From: Sphingobium naphthae
GTDB lineage: Bacteria > Pseudomonadota > Alphaproteobacteria > Sphingomonadales > Sphingomonadaceae
Direction of reading: 5' to 3'
DNA length: 64,000 nt
Assembly: GCF_020782235.1 (NCBI RefSeq)
Contig: NZ_JAJGNO010000003.1
Location: 248,001 to 312,000, forward strand
Below, piece by piece: positions 1 through 8,946 of the stretch; position 1 is the first letter of the stretch, and each line of letters starts with the position of its first letter. The position numbers and the translations under genes were made by a program. The notes beneath the pieces were generated by a model, which was given only the letters and a program-made list of their open reading frames with translations, made no database searches and had not been told where the DNA came from.

Positions 1-645
1 GTGATGGGCGATCTCGTGCTGACCCACGACGAGGTGAACCCCGTTTTGAGCCGCCTGCTCGCAAGCGGTTTTACGATCACCGCGCTCCACAATCACCTGC
101 TCCGCTCTTCGCCTGCGACCATGTACATGCACATTGCCGGCCACGGCGACCCGGTGAAGCTCGCGGCCGCGCTCCGGCAAGCGCTATCAGCCAGTCGGAC
201 CCCGCTCGCCGCGCCGCAATCGCCTTCGGCCAGCGCAGCCGCATCGCGGCTCGACCTCGATGTGGCCGCGCTCAACCGGTTGATGGGCGGTGAGGGCAAG
301 ACGGCCGGTGGCATCCTCCAATACAGCTTTCCGCGCGCCGAGCGGCTGATGGACGGCGATATGGAGACTCCGCCGACGATGGGCACGGCGACCGCGATCA
401 ACTTTCAGCCAACCGGGGACGGCCGAGCCGCCATCACCGGCGATTTCGTACTTGTCGCAAACGAGGTCGATCCGGTCCTGCGCGTGCTGCGGACGAACGG
501 GATCGAGGTCACGGCGCTGCATAATCATATGCTAAACGACGAGCCGCGGCTGTTCTTCATGCACTTCTGGGCCAACGACGACGCAGCCAAGCTCGCCCGT
601 GGGCTGCGCGCGGCGCTCGACAGGATGAACAATCAGAGGAGTTGA
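1..645 (+). CDS. DUF1259 domain protein, 5' end outside the window
   Basis: The frame is open from base 1 and ends in TGA at 643-645; the GTG at base 1 is probably internal. The protein holds two copies of one module, at about residues 1-65 and 145-212. Each has the pattern GD-V-EV-PVL, then TALHNH and MH, then a run of Lys/Leu/Ala. This is the DUF1259 (LppY/LpqO-like) architecture, which is secreted or lipoprotein-like in many bacteria and has no settled biochemical role. Known members run to roughly 290 residues, so the N terminus with any signal peptide is missing here. It is followed at once by two more genes for small exported proteins. The family call is firm; the function is unknown. 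Confidence 0.75.
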   Translation: MMGDLVLTHDEVNPVLSRLLASGFTITALHNHLLRSSPATMYMHIAGHGDPVKLAAALRQALSASRTPLAAPQSPSASAAASRLDLDVAALNRLMGGEGKTAGGILQYSFPRAERLMDGDMETPPTMGTATAINFQPTGDGRAAITGDFVLVANEVDPVLRVLRTNGIEVTALHNHMLNDEPRLFFMHFWANDDAAKLARGLRAALDRMNNQRS

Positions 646-722
646 ACTCGGACGACGGCTCATTGGGCCGTAACCGCCGCCCGCCCGACCCCACGGCCCT
701 TATGCAGGAAGTGGAATGGAAC

Positions 723-1046
723 ATGGCTAGCAAACGAACTCTCACTGTTGTCGCAGGCGTGGGCGCGGCCGCGCTGGCGATCGCGGGCGTGGCGATCGCG
801 CAAAACCACGAGGCGAACGAAAACCGGATAATCGGCAAGCACAGCGAACGAGACATCCCGCTTGCTCAGGTGCCCGAGGCCGCGATGAACGCGGCACGCG
901 CGCAACTCGCGTCAATAAGCAAAGCGGAGCAAGTCACCCGAAAGGCGGACGGAAGCACGCTCTATGAAATCAAGGGCAAGAACAGCGACGGAAAGACGAT
1001 CGAACTGTTCGTCACGCCCGAAGGCCAGGTGCTCGGCCGCGAATGA
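723..1046 (+). CDS. Small exported PepSY-like protein
   Basis: A 107-residue protein starting MASKRTLTVVAGVG. The frame extends further upstream, but this ATG begins a clear hydrophobic signal segment (about residues 5-26, ending AIAQ), so I prefer it. The mature part has the PepSY-like layout: a helix with VPEAAMNAARAQL, then TRKADGSTLYEIKG and a strand pattern ending TPEGQVLGRE. PepSY domains are periplasmic and often linked to protease inhibition or redox partners. No specific role can be read here. It lies 77 bases after the DUF1259 gene in the same direction and could be cotranscribed. Confidence 0.62.
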   Translation: MASKRTLTVVAGVGAAALAIAGVAIAQNHEANENRIIGKHSERDIPLAQVPEAAMNAARAQLASISKAEQVTRKADGSTLYEIKGKNSDGKTIELFVTPEGQVLGRE

Positions 1047-1121
1047 TGGATCAGCACGGGGCGCCGGCCGTCGAGGGCCGTGCGCCCCTTCCGAAATGAT
1101 ACTGCGGAATAGGAGACGAAA

Positions 1122-1448
1122 ATGCGGCCAAGGCGATGGATATTGTTATGCGCCGCTTTGGCCGCCCTGCCTGATAGTGCGATCGGCCAAACCGAACCCG
1201 CGTCGGCGACGGGCTCGGCGTTGTTCGTAAGCTGTCAAGCGAATGAGCCGCGATGCGGCGCTTACCTCCAAGGCGTGCTCGACATGATGATCGTCGCGCG
1301 AAAAGCGGAATGCCGCGCTCCACGCTATGACCGATCGGCGCTGCGCGCGGCATATTTACGCTGGGCGGAGCAGAATAGCTATTTTATGAGTGTTCATATG
1401 GTGGCCGGAGCTGAACGCTCGTTAGCGAAGGCTTGGCCATGTCAGTAG
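1122..1448 (+). CDS. Rap1a/Tai-like secreted protein
   Basis: A 108-residue protein with an N-terminal signal peptide (MRPRRWILLCAALAALPDSA, cleavage near AIGQ). The mature part has cysteines arranged as C-x8-C-x2-YLQGVLDMM and a final PCQ, resembling the Rap1a/Tai fold of T6SS amidase immunity proteins and many solitary secreted proteins. The match is by pattern only. No type VI effector gene is visible nearby, so an immunity role is not supported by context. It closes the small accessory cluster at the left edge. Bases 1047-1121 upstream hold no other gene. Confidence 0.5.
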   Translation: MRPRRWILLCAALAALPDSAIGQTEPASATGSALFVSCQANEPRCGAYLQGVLDMMIVARKAECRAPRYDRSALRAAYLRWAEQNSYFMSVHMVAGAERSLAKAWPCQ

Positions 1449-1564
1449 CATCGTACCCCGCGGCGTAGCCTGCCCGGCGGCTGCCTTTGAGGGCAGGCGG
1501 AGCGTCCGCCTGGCGGTGAATTCCGCCAGCTCAACGATTCCATGTCGCGCCTCAAGCTCGCTAA

Positions 1565-1735
1565 TTAGCCGATGTTCGCATTATGTCTGCCAAATCGTTG
1601 TCTGGCGCACAAACCTTGAGGTGACGCCTCCATCATCAGGACGATGCTGTCCTTCTTGTCCGCAGCGCGCAGGGCGGCGATGTCGGGCGTCAGCTGGTCG
1701 CCCAGGACGGGAATGAGCAAAGGGCCGTCGGTCAT
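1565..1735 (-). pseudogene. N-terminal stump of a cryptochrome/photolyase-related gene
   Basis: Reading minus from ATG at 1735 gives MTDGPLLIPVLGDQLTPDIA followed by ALRAADKKDSIVLMMEA, then unrelated residues to a stop at 1565-1567 (56 codons in all). The first 37 residues match the N terminus of the deoxyribodipyrimidine photolyase-related (FeS-BCP cryptochrome) family as I know it: LGDQL, then ALR-AD, then IVLM-E. Family members are about 500 residues long. The homology ends abruptly near base 1624, marking a deletion or insertion junction with the DUF1259-PepSY-Rap1a cluster. Bases 1449-1560 hold no recognisable gene. Confidence 0.6.
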
Positions 1736-1760
1736 TCGGATGGAATGAGCGACGGCCCTT
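1719..1760 (-). terminator. Hairpin downstream of the DEAD-box helicase gene
   Basis: On the minus strand AAGGGCCGTCG pairs with CGACGGCCCTT, and an inner CATTC pairs with GAATG. The stem is followed by TTTGC. It begins 44 bases after the helicase stop codon, so it is a plausible intrinsic terminator with a weak U-tract. The downstream arm coincides with codons 2-6 of the photolyase stump. Confidence 0.45.
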
Positions 1761-1803
1761 CAATATCCCTGCCTGCCCCATGGGGCATGTGCCTGCGCGT
1801 TGC

Positions 1804-3549
<1,746 letters not shown>

Positions 3550-3654
3550 ATTCTTGTTTTCCATCGGTAAAAAGCGACCCGCCATTCCCGACGGATACGA
3601 AAGACCGTTCATGTTCCCGATTGCGGGAACCCAGGGAGAGGTCACGCCCCTGGT

Positions 3655-3785
3655 TCCAAAATCCTCCCTGCGAAGGGGAGGGGGACCGCCAGCGAAGCTG
3701 GTGGTGGAGGGGTGTCCCCCTATCGAGCGGCTGACACCCCTCGTCTGGCCTGCGGCCATCCACCTCCCCGGCGAGGGGAGGGTGA
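3655..3785. repeat. Dispersed CCTCCC/GGGAGG palindromic intergenic repeat
   Basis: A run of nested palindromes: TCCCTGCGAAGGGGAGG, CCAGCGAAGCTGG, GGGGTGTCCCCC and ACCTCCCCGGCGAGGGGAGG. This is the general form of the GC-rich intergenic repeat seen in many sphingomonad genomes. A related shorter copy lies near 35392-35450. It occupies most of the 320-base gap between the helicase and rplA; bases 3550-3654 hold only the helicase leader and no gene. Confidence 0.6.
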
Positions 3786-3811
3786 AATCCATAGCATATA
3801 TTAAATAAGAA

Positions 3812-3845
3812 GGCCGCCTTCCCCCGCTAGGGAGGGAAGGCGGCC
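3812..3845 (-). terminator. Intrinsic terminator after rplA
   Basis: On the minus strand GGCCGCCTTCCC pairs with GGGAAGGCGGCC around a short loop and is followed by a T-rich run (TTCTTATTT). It lies 25 bases beyond the rplA stop codon and probably ends the secE-nusG-rplK-rplA transcript. Confidence 0.75.
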
Positions 3846-3869
3846 CCTTTATCTTTTATTCGGCGAAAA

Positions 3870-4568
3870 TCAGACCGAGGCGACTTCCGCCACGTCGACC
3901 TTCACGCCCGGGCCCATCGACGAGGACAGGGCGATCTTGCGGACATATTTGCCCTTCGAACCCGACGGCTTCGCCTTGACGATCGCGTCGACGAAGGCGT
4001 CGAAATTCTTGCGCAGATCTTCGGCAGCGAAGCTCGCCTTGCCGAGGCCCGCATGGATGATGCCGGCCTTTTCGACGCGGAATTCGATCTGACCACCCTT
4101 GGCGGCCTTCACGGCTTCGGCGACGTTCGGCGTGACGGTGCCCAGCTTCGGGTTCGGCATCAGGCCCTTGGGACCCAGAACCTTACCCAGGCGACCCACC
4201 AGGCCCATCATGTCGGGCGTGGCGATGACGCGCTGGAAGTCGATGTTGCCGGCCTGGATCGATTCGAGCAGGTCTTCGGCGCCCACGACGTCGGCGCCGG
4301 CGTCGAGCGCGGCCTGTGCCTTGTCATTGCGAGCGAACACGGCGACGCGCACGGTCTTGCCGGTGCCGGCGGGCAGGGTGACGACGCCACGGACCATCTG
4401 GTCGGCGTGACGCGGGTCGACGCCCAGGTTGATCGCGATTTCGACGCTTTCGTCGAACTTGGCGGTCGCATGGGTCTTGATCAGGCCCAGCGCCTCATCG
4501 ACGCCGTGCAGCTTTTCCTTGTCAACGGCAGCGGCCAGGGCCTTCGCCTTCTTCGTCAGCTTTGCCAT
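3870..4568 (-). CDS. rplA: 50S ribosomal protein L1
   Basis: A 232-residue protein, the usual length for L1, which binds 23S rRNA at the mobile L1 stalk near the E site. It starts [20 protein letters not shown]. The body carries the conserved [12 protein letters not shown] and [15 protein letters not shown] segments. It lies 4 bases downstream of rplK in the usual L11-L1 pair and is followed by a terminator. In many bacteria L1 represses translation of the rplKA message; no L1-binding hairpin was worked out here. Identification is certain from the motifs. Confidence 0.98.
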   Translation of the reverse strand: MAKLTKKAKALAAAVDKEKLHGVDEALGLIKTHATAKFDESVEIAINLGVDPRHADQMVRGVVTLPAGTGKTVRVAVFARNDKAQAALDAGADVVGAEDLLESIQAGNIDFQRVIATPDMMGLVGRLGKVLGPKGLMPNPKLGTVTPNVAEAVKAAKGGQIEFRVEKAGIIHAGLGKASFAAEDLRKNFDAFVDAIVKAKPSGSKGKYVRKIALSSSMGPGVKVDVAEVASV

Positions 4569-4572
4569 GGTC

Positions 4573-5004
4573 TTAGCCCTCCACCACGTCGAGGCCCATC
4601 GCGCGAGCGGAGCCTTCGATGATCTTCGTTGCAGCGTCGATGTCGTTCGCGTTGAGGTCAGGCATCTTGACCTGGGCGATCTCGGCGAGCTGGGCGCGGG
4701 TGATCTTGCCGGCGACGGCCTTGCCCGGCTCCTTAGAGCCCGACTTCAGGTTGATCGCCTTCTTGATCAGATAGGTGGCCGGCGGCATCTTCGTGACGAA
4801 GCTGAACGAACGGTCCGCATAGACGGTGATGATGGTCGGCAGGGGCGTGCCCTTGTCCATCTTGTCCGTCGAGGCGTTGAACGCCTTACAGAATTCCATG
4901 ATGTTCACGCCGCGCTGGCCCAGGGCAGGGCCGATCGGCGGCGAGGGGTTGGCGGCTCCAGCGGGCACCTGGAGCTTGATATAGCCCGTAATCTTCTTGG
5001 CCAT
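4573..5004 (-). CDS. rplK: 50S ribosomal protein L11
   Basis: A 143-residue protein that forms the GTPase-associated centre with 23S rRNA and contacts EF-G and stringent factor. It opens [16 protein letters not shown], with the proline-rich [19 protein letters not shown] segment near residues 22-40 and a C-terminal RNA-binding domain ending in [13 protein letters not shown] two codons upstream (5010) could also start translation, but the ATG at 5004 gives the standard N terminus. It lies between nusG and rplA in the conserved order. Confidence 0.98.
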   Translation of the reverse strand: MAKKITGYIKLQVPAGAANPSPPIGPALGQRGVNIMEFCKAFNASTDKMDKGTPLPTIITVYADRSFSFVTKMPPATYLIKKAINLKSGSKEPGKAVAGKITRAQLAEIAQVKMPDLNANDIDAATKIIEGSARAMGLDVVEG

Positions 5005-5108
5005 TTTCACTCACTCTGTTGCTGGACGCGCCCGAAGGTGCGCCCAATTCAAGTTTAGCGGTTCAGACAGCGGACTTGAAATCCGCCTCCCGCACGATGT
5101 CCCTTGAA

Positions 5109-5187
5109 CGTCATCCCGGCAAAGGCCGGGCTCCCAGGCCGCAAGGGGCGGCCTGAAACCATGCGCCCCCAGCTTTCGCCGGGAAGG
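5109..5187. repeat. TCATCCCGGC-type dispersed repeat pair
   Basis: The nusG-rplK gap holds TCATCCCGGCAAAGGCCGGG (a short hairpin) and, about 35 bases on, a second inverted copy (CCCCAGCTTTCGCCGGGA). This motif is familiar as a dispersed intergenic palindrome in alphaproteobacteria. A diverged copy sits after pyrG at 31557-31582. It may attenuate or stabilise the nusG-rplK message; that is inference. Confidence 0.5.
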
Positions 5188-5194
5188 CACATGT

Positions 5195-5731
5195 TTATTT
5201 CGACAGTTCGACCTGTTCGAAATCCAGTTCGACCGGGGTGGCGCGGCCGAAGATCGACACCGACACCTTGACCCGGTTCTTTTCGAAATCCAGTTCCTCG
5301 ACCACGCCGTTGAAGCTGGCGAAGGGACCATCCAGCACCTTGACGCTGTCGCCGATCTCGTAATCGACATTGACCTTGTGCTTGGGCGCAGCCTCGGCTT
5401 CCTTCTGCGCGCCGAAATAGCGTGCGGCCTCGCTCTCGCTGATCGCCTGCGGCTTGCCCGACGAACCCAGGAATCCGGTCACCTTGGGCGTGTTCTTCAC
5501 CAGGTGATAGATGTCATCGTTCATGCTCAGCTTGGCGAGGACATAGCCGGGCATGAACTTGCGCTCGACCTGGACCTTCTTGCCGCGCTTGACTTCGGTC
5601 ACCGTTTCGGTGGGCACCTCGACCTGCTCGACCAGCTGGGAAAGGCCCATGCGCTCGGCTTCGGCCAGGATCGATTCCTTGACCTTGCTTTCGAAGCCCG
5701 AATAGGCGTGGATGATGTACCAGCGCGCCAT
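5195..5731 (-). CDS. nusG: Transcription termination/antitermination protein NusG
   Basis: A 178-residue NusG that binds RNA polymerase and links it to Rho and the ribosome. The NGN domain starts MARWYIIHAYSGFESKV and contains the RKFMPGYVLAKL segment. The C-terminal KOW domain has VKVLDGPFASFNGVVEEL at about residues 128-146. It lies directly after secE and before rplK in the standard order. Length and motifs are typical and nothing is odd. Confidence 0.98.
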   Translation of the reverse strand: MARWYIIHAYSGFESKVKESILAEAERMGLSQLVEQVEVPTETVTEVKRGKKVQVERKFMPGYVLAKLSMNDDIYHLVKNTPKVTGFLGSSGKPQAISESEAARYFGAQKEAEAAPKHKVNVDYEIGDSVKVLDGPFASFNGVVEELDFEKNRVKVSVSIFGRATPVELDFEQVELSK

Positions 5732-5752
5732 GTTGCTTTTCTATACTCCCAA

Positions 5753-5959
5753 TCAGGCCTGACCGGCCGCAAGGCCCAGCAGCCACTGGACGATCGCGCC
5801 GAAGAAGGTGTCGATGCCGAAGAAGAAGAGGCCCAGCAGCGACGTCATGATCACCACCATCACGCCGGTCATGACCGTTTCGCGGCCGGTGGGCCACACG
5901 ATCTTCGACGCTTCGGTCTTCACCTGATTGACGAATTCGCCGGGGGAAACCTTCGCCAT
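5753..5959 (-). CDS. secE: Preprotein translocase subunit SecE
   Basis: A 68-residue inner-membrane protein that clamps SecY in the Sec translocon. It has the signature EASKIVWPTGRETVMTGVMV just before a single membrane segment (MTSLLGLFFFGIDTFF). The frame is open further upstream to 6109, but only the ATG at 5959 gives the family N terminus (MAKVSPGEFVNQVKTE) and it has an AGAAGG site 7-8 bases ahead. tRNA-Trp lies upstream and nusG downstream, the common bacterial arrangement. Confidence 0.96.
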   Translation of the reverse strand: MAKVSPGEFVNQVKTEASKIVWPTGRETVMTGVMVVIMTSLLGLFFFGIDTFFGAIVQWLLGLAAGQA

Positions 5960-6129
5960 CGCCTGCCTTCTCAACTTCGTATCAACGCCAATTCGCGAAG
6001 CAACAGTCCGCCCTCCCGATCCCGCCTGTTCCAGCGTCCGGGGGTGCGGCCGCCTGCTCCGCGACCTTGTTTCGCCTGCGCACTTAGCCGCGATCCCTTT
6101 GGTTTTCAAGGGATCGCGGCCAGTTCGCT

Positions 6130-6205
6130 TGGCAGGAGTGGAGGGACTCGAACCCCCGGCATTCGGTTTTGGAGACCGACGCTCTACCAGCTGAGCTACA
6201 CTCCT
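6130..6205 (-). tRNA. tRNA-Trp (anticodon CCA)
   Basis: On the minus strand the acceptor arm AGGAGTG pairs with CACTCCT. There is a standard D arm (TAGCTCAGCTGGTAGAGC), an anticodon loop with CCA, and a T arm with GTTCGAGTC. The discriminator is G and the terminal CCA is encoded at 6130-6132. It is 76 bases long and sits upstream of secE, as in many bacteria. Confidence 0.96.
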
Positions 6206-6272
6206 GTGCCGGCGAAGGAGGGCGCTTTAGCGTGGCGGGGCGGGGAGGGCAAGCGCGTTTATCGCAACGGCC

Positions 6273-7184
6273 TCATCGCGCTTCGGGCTCGTCAATCTGC
6301 GTGTCCGCGCTGGTCTGCCGCTCGGCTTCCTGGTTGAGCTGCGCGCCGAGCAGGACCACATAGGCCGAGACATAGAGCCACAGCTGCAGAACGACGACGG
6401 CGCCCAGCGATCCATAGGTCTCGTTGTAATTTCCGAACTCGGAAACATAGAAGGATACGCCCAGCGTCGCGAGCAGCCACAGGATGGTCGCAGTGACCGA
6501 ACCCGCCGTCAGCCAGCGCCAGCGCGCCTTGCGGCGGTGCGGCCCGAAGCGGTAGATGAGCGCGAAGATCAGGCTGGCGAACATGCCGGCGACGATCCAG
6601 GTGATCGCTTTGGTCAGGAAGATGGCGATCGGCCCCCAGCCGCTGGTCAGCGCTTCCAGGAAGCCGATCACGGACGCTGTCAGGACACCGACCACGACAA
6701 CCAGCACCGCGGAAAAGGTGATGCCCAGCGACACGCGGTAGAAGGAGAAGATCGACCGCGACTCCTTCTCCTCATAAATGATGTTGAGCGCCTCGATCGT
6801 TGCCGACGATGCGCGCGTCGCGCCATAGACTGCGAAGGCGAGGGCGATGAGCAGGCCGAAGCCCACCGCCGGCTTGGTCGTGGTGACGATCGCCATCAGC
6901 TGGTCGAAGATCAGCTTTGCCGCTTCCCTGGGCACGACCGTGATGAGCGAGCGGACATTTTCCGCCACGAGCTGCGGATCGCCGATCAGGCCATAGGTCA
7001 GCACGACGGCCAGCAACAGCGGCGCGATCGACAGAAAGGCGTAATAGGCCACGGCGGCCGACAACAGGCTGAGATGATTGGCGGACGTCTTGCCGTAGAC
7101 GCGCTTGAGAACTTCCCACCATCCGCGGGGCGGTATCTTCCACGGCGCATCGACATGCACCTGCTGCGCGACGGTATCGGTCAT
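6273..7184 (-). CDS. YihY/BrkB family inner-membrane protein
   Basis: A 303-residue polytopic membrane protein of the YihY/virulence factor BrkB family. Features: a short cytoplasmic N terminus; the SLLSAAVAYYAFLSIAPLLL first membrane segment with the conserved AxYxFLSIxP pattern; about five more hydrophobic segments; YRFGPHRR in a loop; and a Glu/Asp-rich tail. The molecular function of the family is not established, and the old RNase BN name is wrong for it. I use the ATG at 7184, which has AGGGG about 7 bases upstream. It lies next to tRNA-Trp with no obvious partner. Confidence 0.88.
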   Translation of the reverse strand: MTDTVAQQVHVDAPWKIPPRGWWEVLKRVYGKTSANHLSLLSAAVAYYAFLSIAPLLLAVVLTYGLIGDPQLVAENVRSLITVVPREAAKLIFDQLMAIVTTTKPAVGFGLLIALAFAVYGATRASSATIEALNIIYEEKESRSIFSFYRVSLGITFSAVLVVVVGVLTASVIGFLEALTSGWGPIAIFLTKAITWIVAGMFASLIFALIYRFGPHRRKARWRWLTAGSVTATILWLLATLGVSFYVSEFGNYNETYGSLGAVVVLQLWLYVSAYVVLLGAQLNQEAERQTSADTQIDEPEAR

Positions 7185-7274
7185 TGCTATCCCCTGCTGT
7201 CCCTCAATGGAACGCAAGCGCGCGAACCGGAAGGCTGGTTCCCATGTCTTGACGTCAGCAAGGGCGCGGTGGGG

Positions 7275-8009
7275 TCATTCCGACAGGGCGATGTCCATGT
7301 CCGCCAGCGCCAGGCGCAGCAATTCGGCCATTGCATTGCGCGCGGCGGCGGTGTCGCGCGCGGCGATGGCGCGATGCACCGCCTGATGGTCGGGCAGGGG
7401 ATCGCGCGGCAGCAGCTTCTTGCGATGCTTGAAGGTGGTGGTCCAGCTGACCGCAGCGCCGACCGAACTGGCGAGCGCGGCGAGCGCATCATTATGCGCA
7501 GCGGCCAGGATGGCGTGATGAAATCGCTGGTCGGCGGCGCGGCCTTCGGGCGTGGAGAGGCCGTAACGGCTCATTTCCGCCAGCGCGGCATCCATGACCG
7601 CCAGCTGTTCCTCGGTGCGGCGGCGCGCGGCGAACTCGGCGGCGGCGGGCTCGATCACGCCGCGCAGTTCGAACAGGTCGCGGATGAAGTCCCGGTCGGG
7701 CTCCCCGGCGAACATCCAGGCCAGCATTTCCGGATCGAGCACGTTCCAGCGCGCGCGGGGCAGGACGCGGGTTCCCGCCTTGGGGCGGCTTTCCAGCATG
7801 CCCTTGGCGATCAGGATGCGCACGGCCTCCCGATAGGCAGTGCGTGATACGCCCAGCCGCTCGGCCGCCTCTATCTCGCCCTCGAACAGGTCGCCGGGCT
7901 TGTGCTTGCCGGTCAGGATGGCGGTGCCCAGGTCGCGGGCGATCGCCTGATGGATGCGGAGCGCGCCTTCGTCGGTTCCGAACCGGCCCTCCTGTCGCGC
8001 GCTCCCCAT
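7275..8009 (-). CDS. GntR-family (FadR/FCD type) transcriptional regulator
   Basis: A 244-residue regulator. The N-terminal winged helix (about residues 15-75, with LGVSRTAYREAVRILIAKGM) is followed by an all-helical FCD effector domain (FELRGVIEPAAAEFAARR onward). FCD regulators typically respond to sugar acids or keto acids. It is the last gene of a four-gene minus-strand cluster, 16 bases after the Gfo/Idh gene, and has an AAGGA site. It probably represses the sugar-oxidation operon with a pathway intermediate as inducer; this is inferred from family and position. Confidence 0.9.
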   Translation of the reverse strand: MGSARQEGRFGTDEGALRIHQAIARDLGTAILTGKHKPGDLFEGEIEAAERLGVSRTAYREAVRILIAKGMLESRPKAGTRVLPRARWNVLDPEMLAWMFAGEPDRDFIRDLFELRGVIEPAAAEFAARRRTEEQLAVMDAALAEMSRYGLSTPEGRAADQRFHHAILAAAHNDALAALASSVGAAVSWTTTFKHRKKLLPRDPLPDHQAVHRAIAARDTAAARNAMAELLRLALADMDIALSE

Positions 8010-8025
8010 GGCTTTTTCCTTTATG

Positions 8026-8946
8026 TCAGTCCTCGAACGAAGCCGTAGGACAATGGCGCCCGCAAAGGAAGGCGTCCGCCACCAATCGCAGCGGCGCTGT
8101 GTCGGCGTCGATGGCGCGTGTTTCCACCAGATCGACGAAGCGCCGATACATGGACGGATATTCCTCGTCCGGCGCCTTCATCTGCACTTCGCCGTCGAGC
8201 CGCAGCGTGTTGCCGCCTTCTGACAAAAGCAGGCTGCCCTTGTCGGTTTCGACCGCAATGTCCCAGGTCTGCGGGCCAGTCTGGCGCCAGTCGAACACGG
8301 TGTCGATCGCCGCGCCCGACGCCGTCGCCAGGCTGAGCGTCGCGCCGATCGGCGCCTGCTTGTTGGACGGCACTTCCAGCTCCGCCGACAGGACGGTGAT
8401 GGGCTCGCCGACGATCTCGGTCAGGATCGACAGGGCGTTGATGCCCGGATCGAACACGCCAAAGCCGCCAGCCTCCCAGATCCAGGGTTGGCCCGGATGC
8501 CAGTGGCGGACGTCCTCGCGCCACTGAATGTCGATCCGCTCGACCTTGCGCTCGGCGATCCAGGCCTTGGCCTGCGCCACCGCGGCGGCATAGCGGCTGT
8601 GCCAGCTGGCATAGAGGGTGACGCCCTGGCGCCGGGCCAGGGCGATCAGCGCCTCGACTTCGGATACCGTCGCGCCCGGCGGCTTTTCCAGGAACACATG
8701 CTTACCCGCCAGCAGCGCCTGGCGGGCTGCCGCATAACGGACCTGCGGCGGCTGGCACAGGATGACGGCGTCGAGATCGGGCTCGCCCGCCAGCATCGCG
8801 CCGAGATCGGGGTAGTTGTTCACCCCTTCACCCTGCGCGTTGCGGCTGGCGACCGCGACCAGCGCGATGCCGTCGATCTTCTCGATCGCCGGCAGATGCT
8901 GGTCGCGCGCGATCTTGCCCAGGCCGACGAGACCGGCCCGGATCAT
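8026..8946 (-). CDS. Gfo/Idh/MocA oxidoreductase, probable aldose 1-dehydrogenase
   Basis: A 306-residue NAD(P)-dependent oxidoreductase. The Rossmann part has GLVGLGKIARDQHLPAI at the N terminus and the conserved EKPPG around residue 90. The C-terminal domain carries WHSRYAAAV and FDPGINALSIL. The sequence resembles the D-galactose/L-arabinose 1-dehydrogenase branch, which oxidises aldoses to lactones. Its start overlaps the preceding aldehyde dehydrogenase stop (TGATG), implying translational coupling. Pathway context supports a pentose or galactose substrate; the exact sugar cannot be read from sequence. Confidence 0.85.
   Translation of the reverse strand: MIRAGLVGLGKIARDQHLPAIEKIDGIALVAVASRNAQGEGVNNYPDLGAMLAGEPDLDAVILCQPPQVRYAAARQALLAGKHVFLEKPPGATVSEVEALIALARRQGVTLYASWHSRYAAAVAQAKAWIAERKVERIDIQWREDVRHWHPGQPWIWEAGGFGVFDPGINALSILTEIVGEPITVLSAELEVPSNKQAPIGATLSLATASGAAIDTVFDWRQTGPQTWDIAVETDKGSLLLSEGGNTLRLDGEVQMKAPDEEYPSMYRRFVDLVETRAIDADTAPLRLVADAFLCGRHCPTASFED

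Noticed and set aside
1516..1716. Plus-strand frame of 66 codons in the left gap
   Set aside because: It runs antisense to the photolyase stump and has low-complexity Ser/Arg content.
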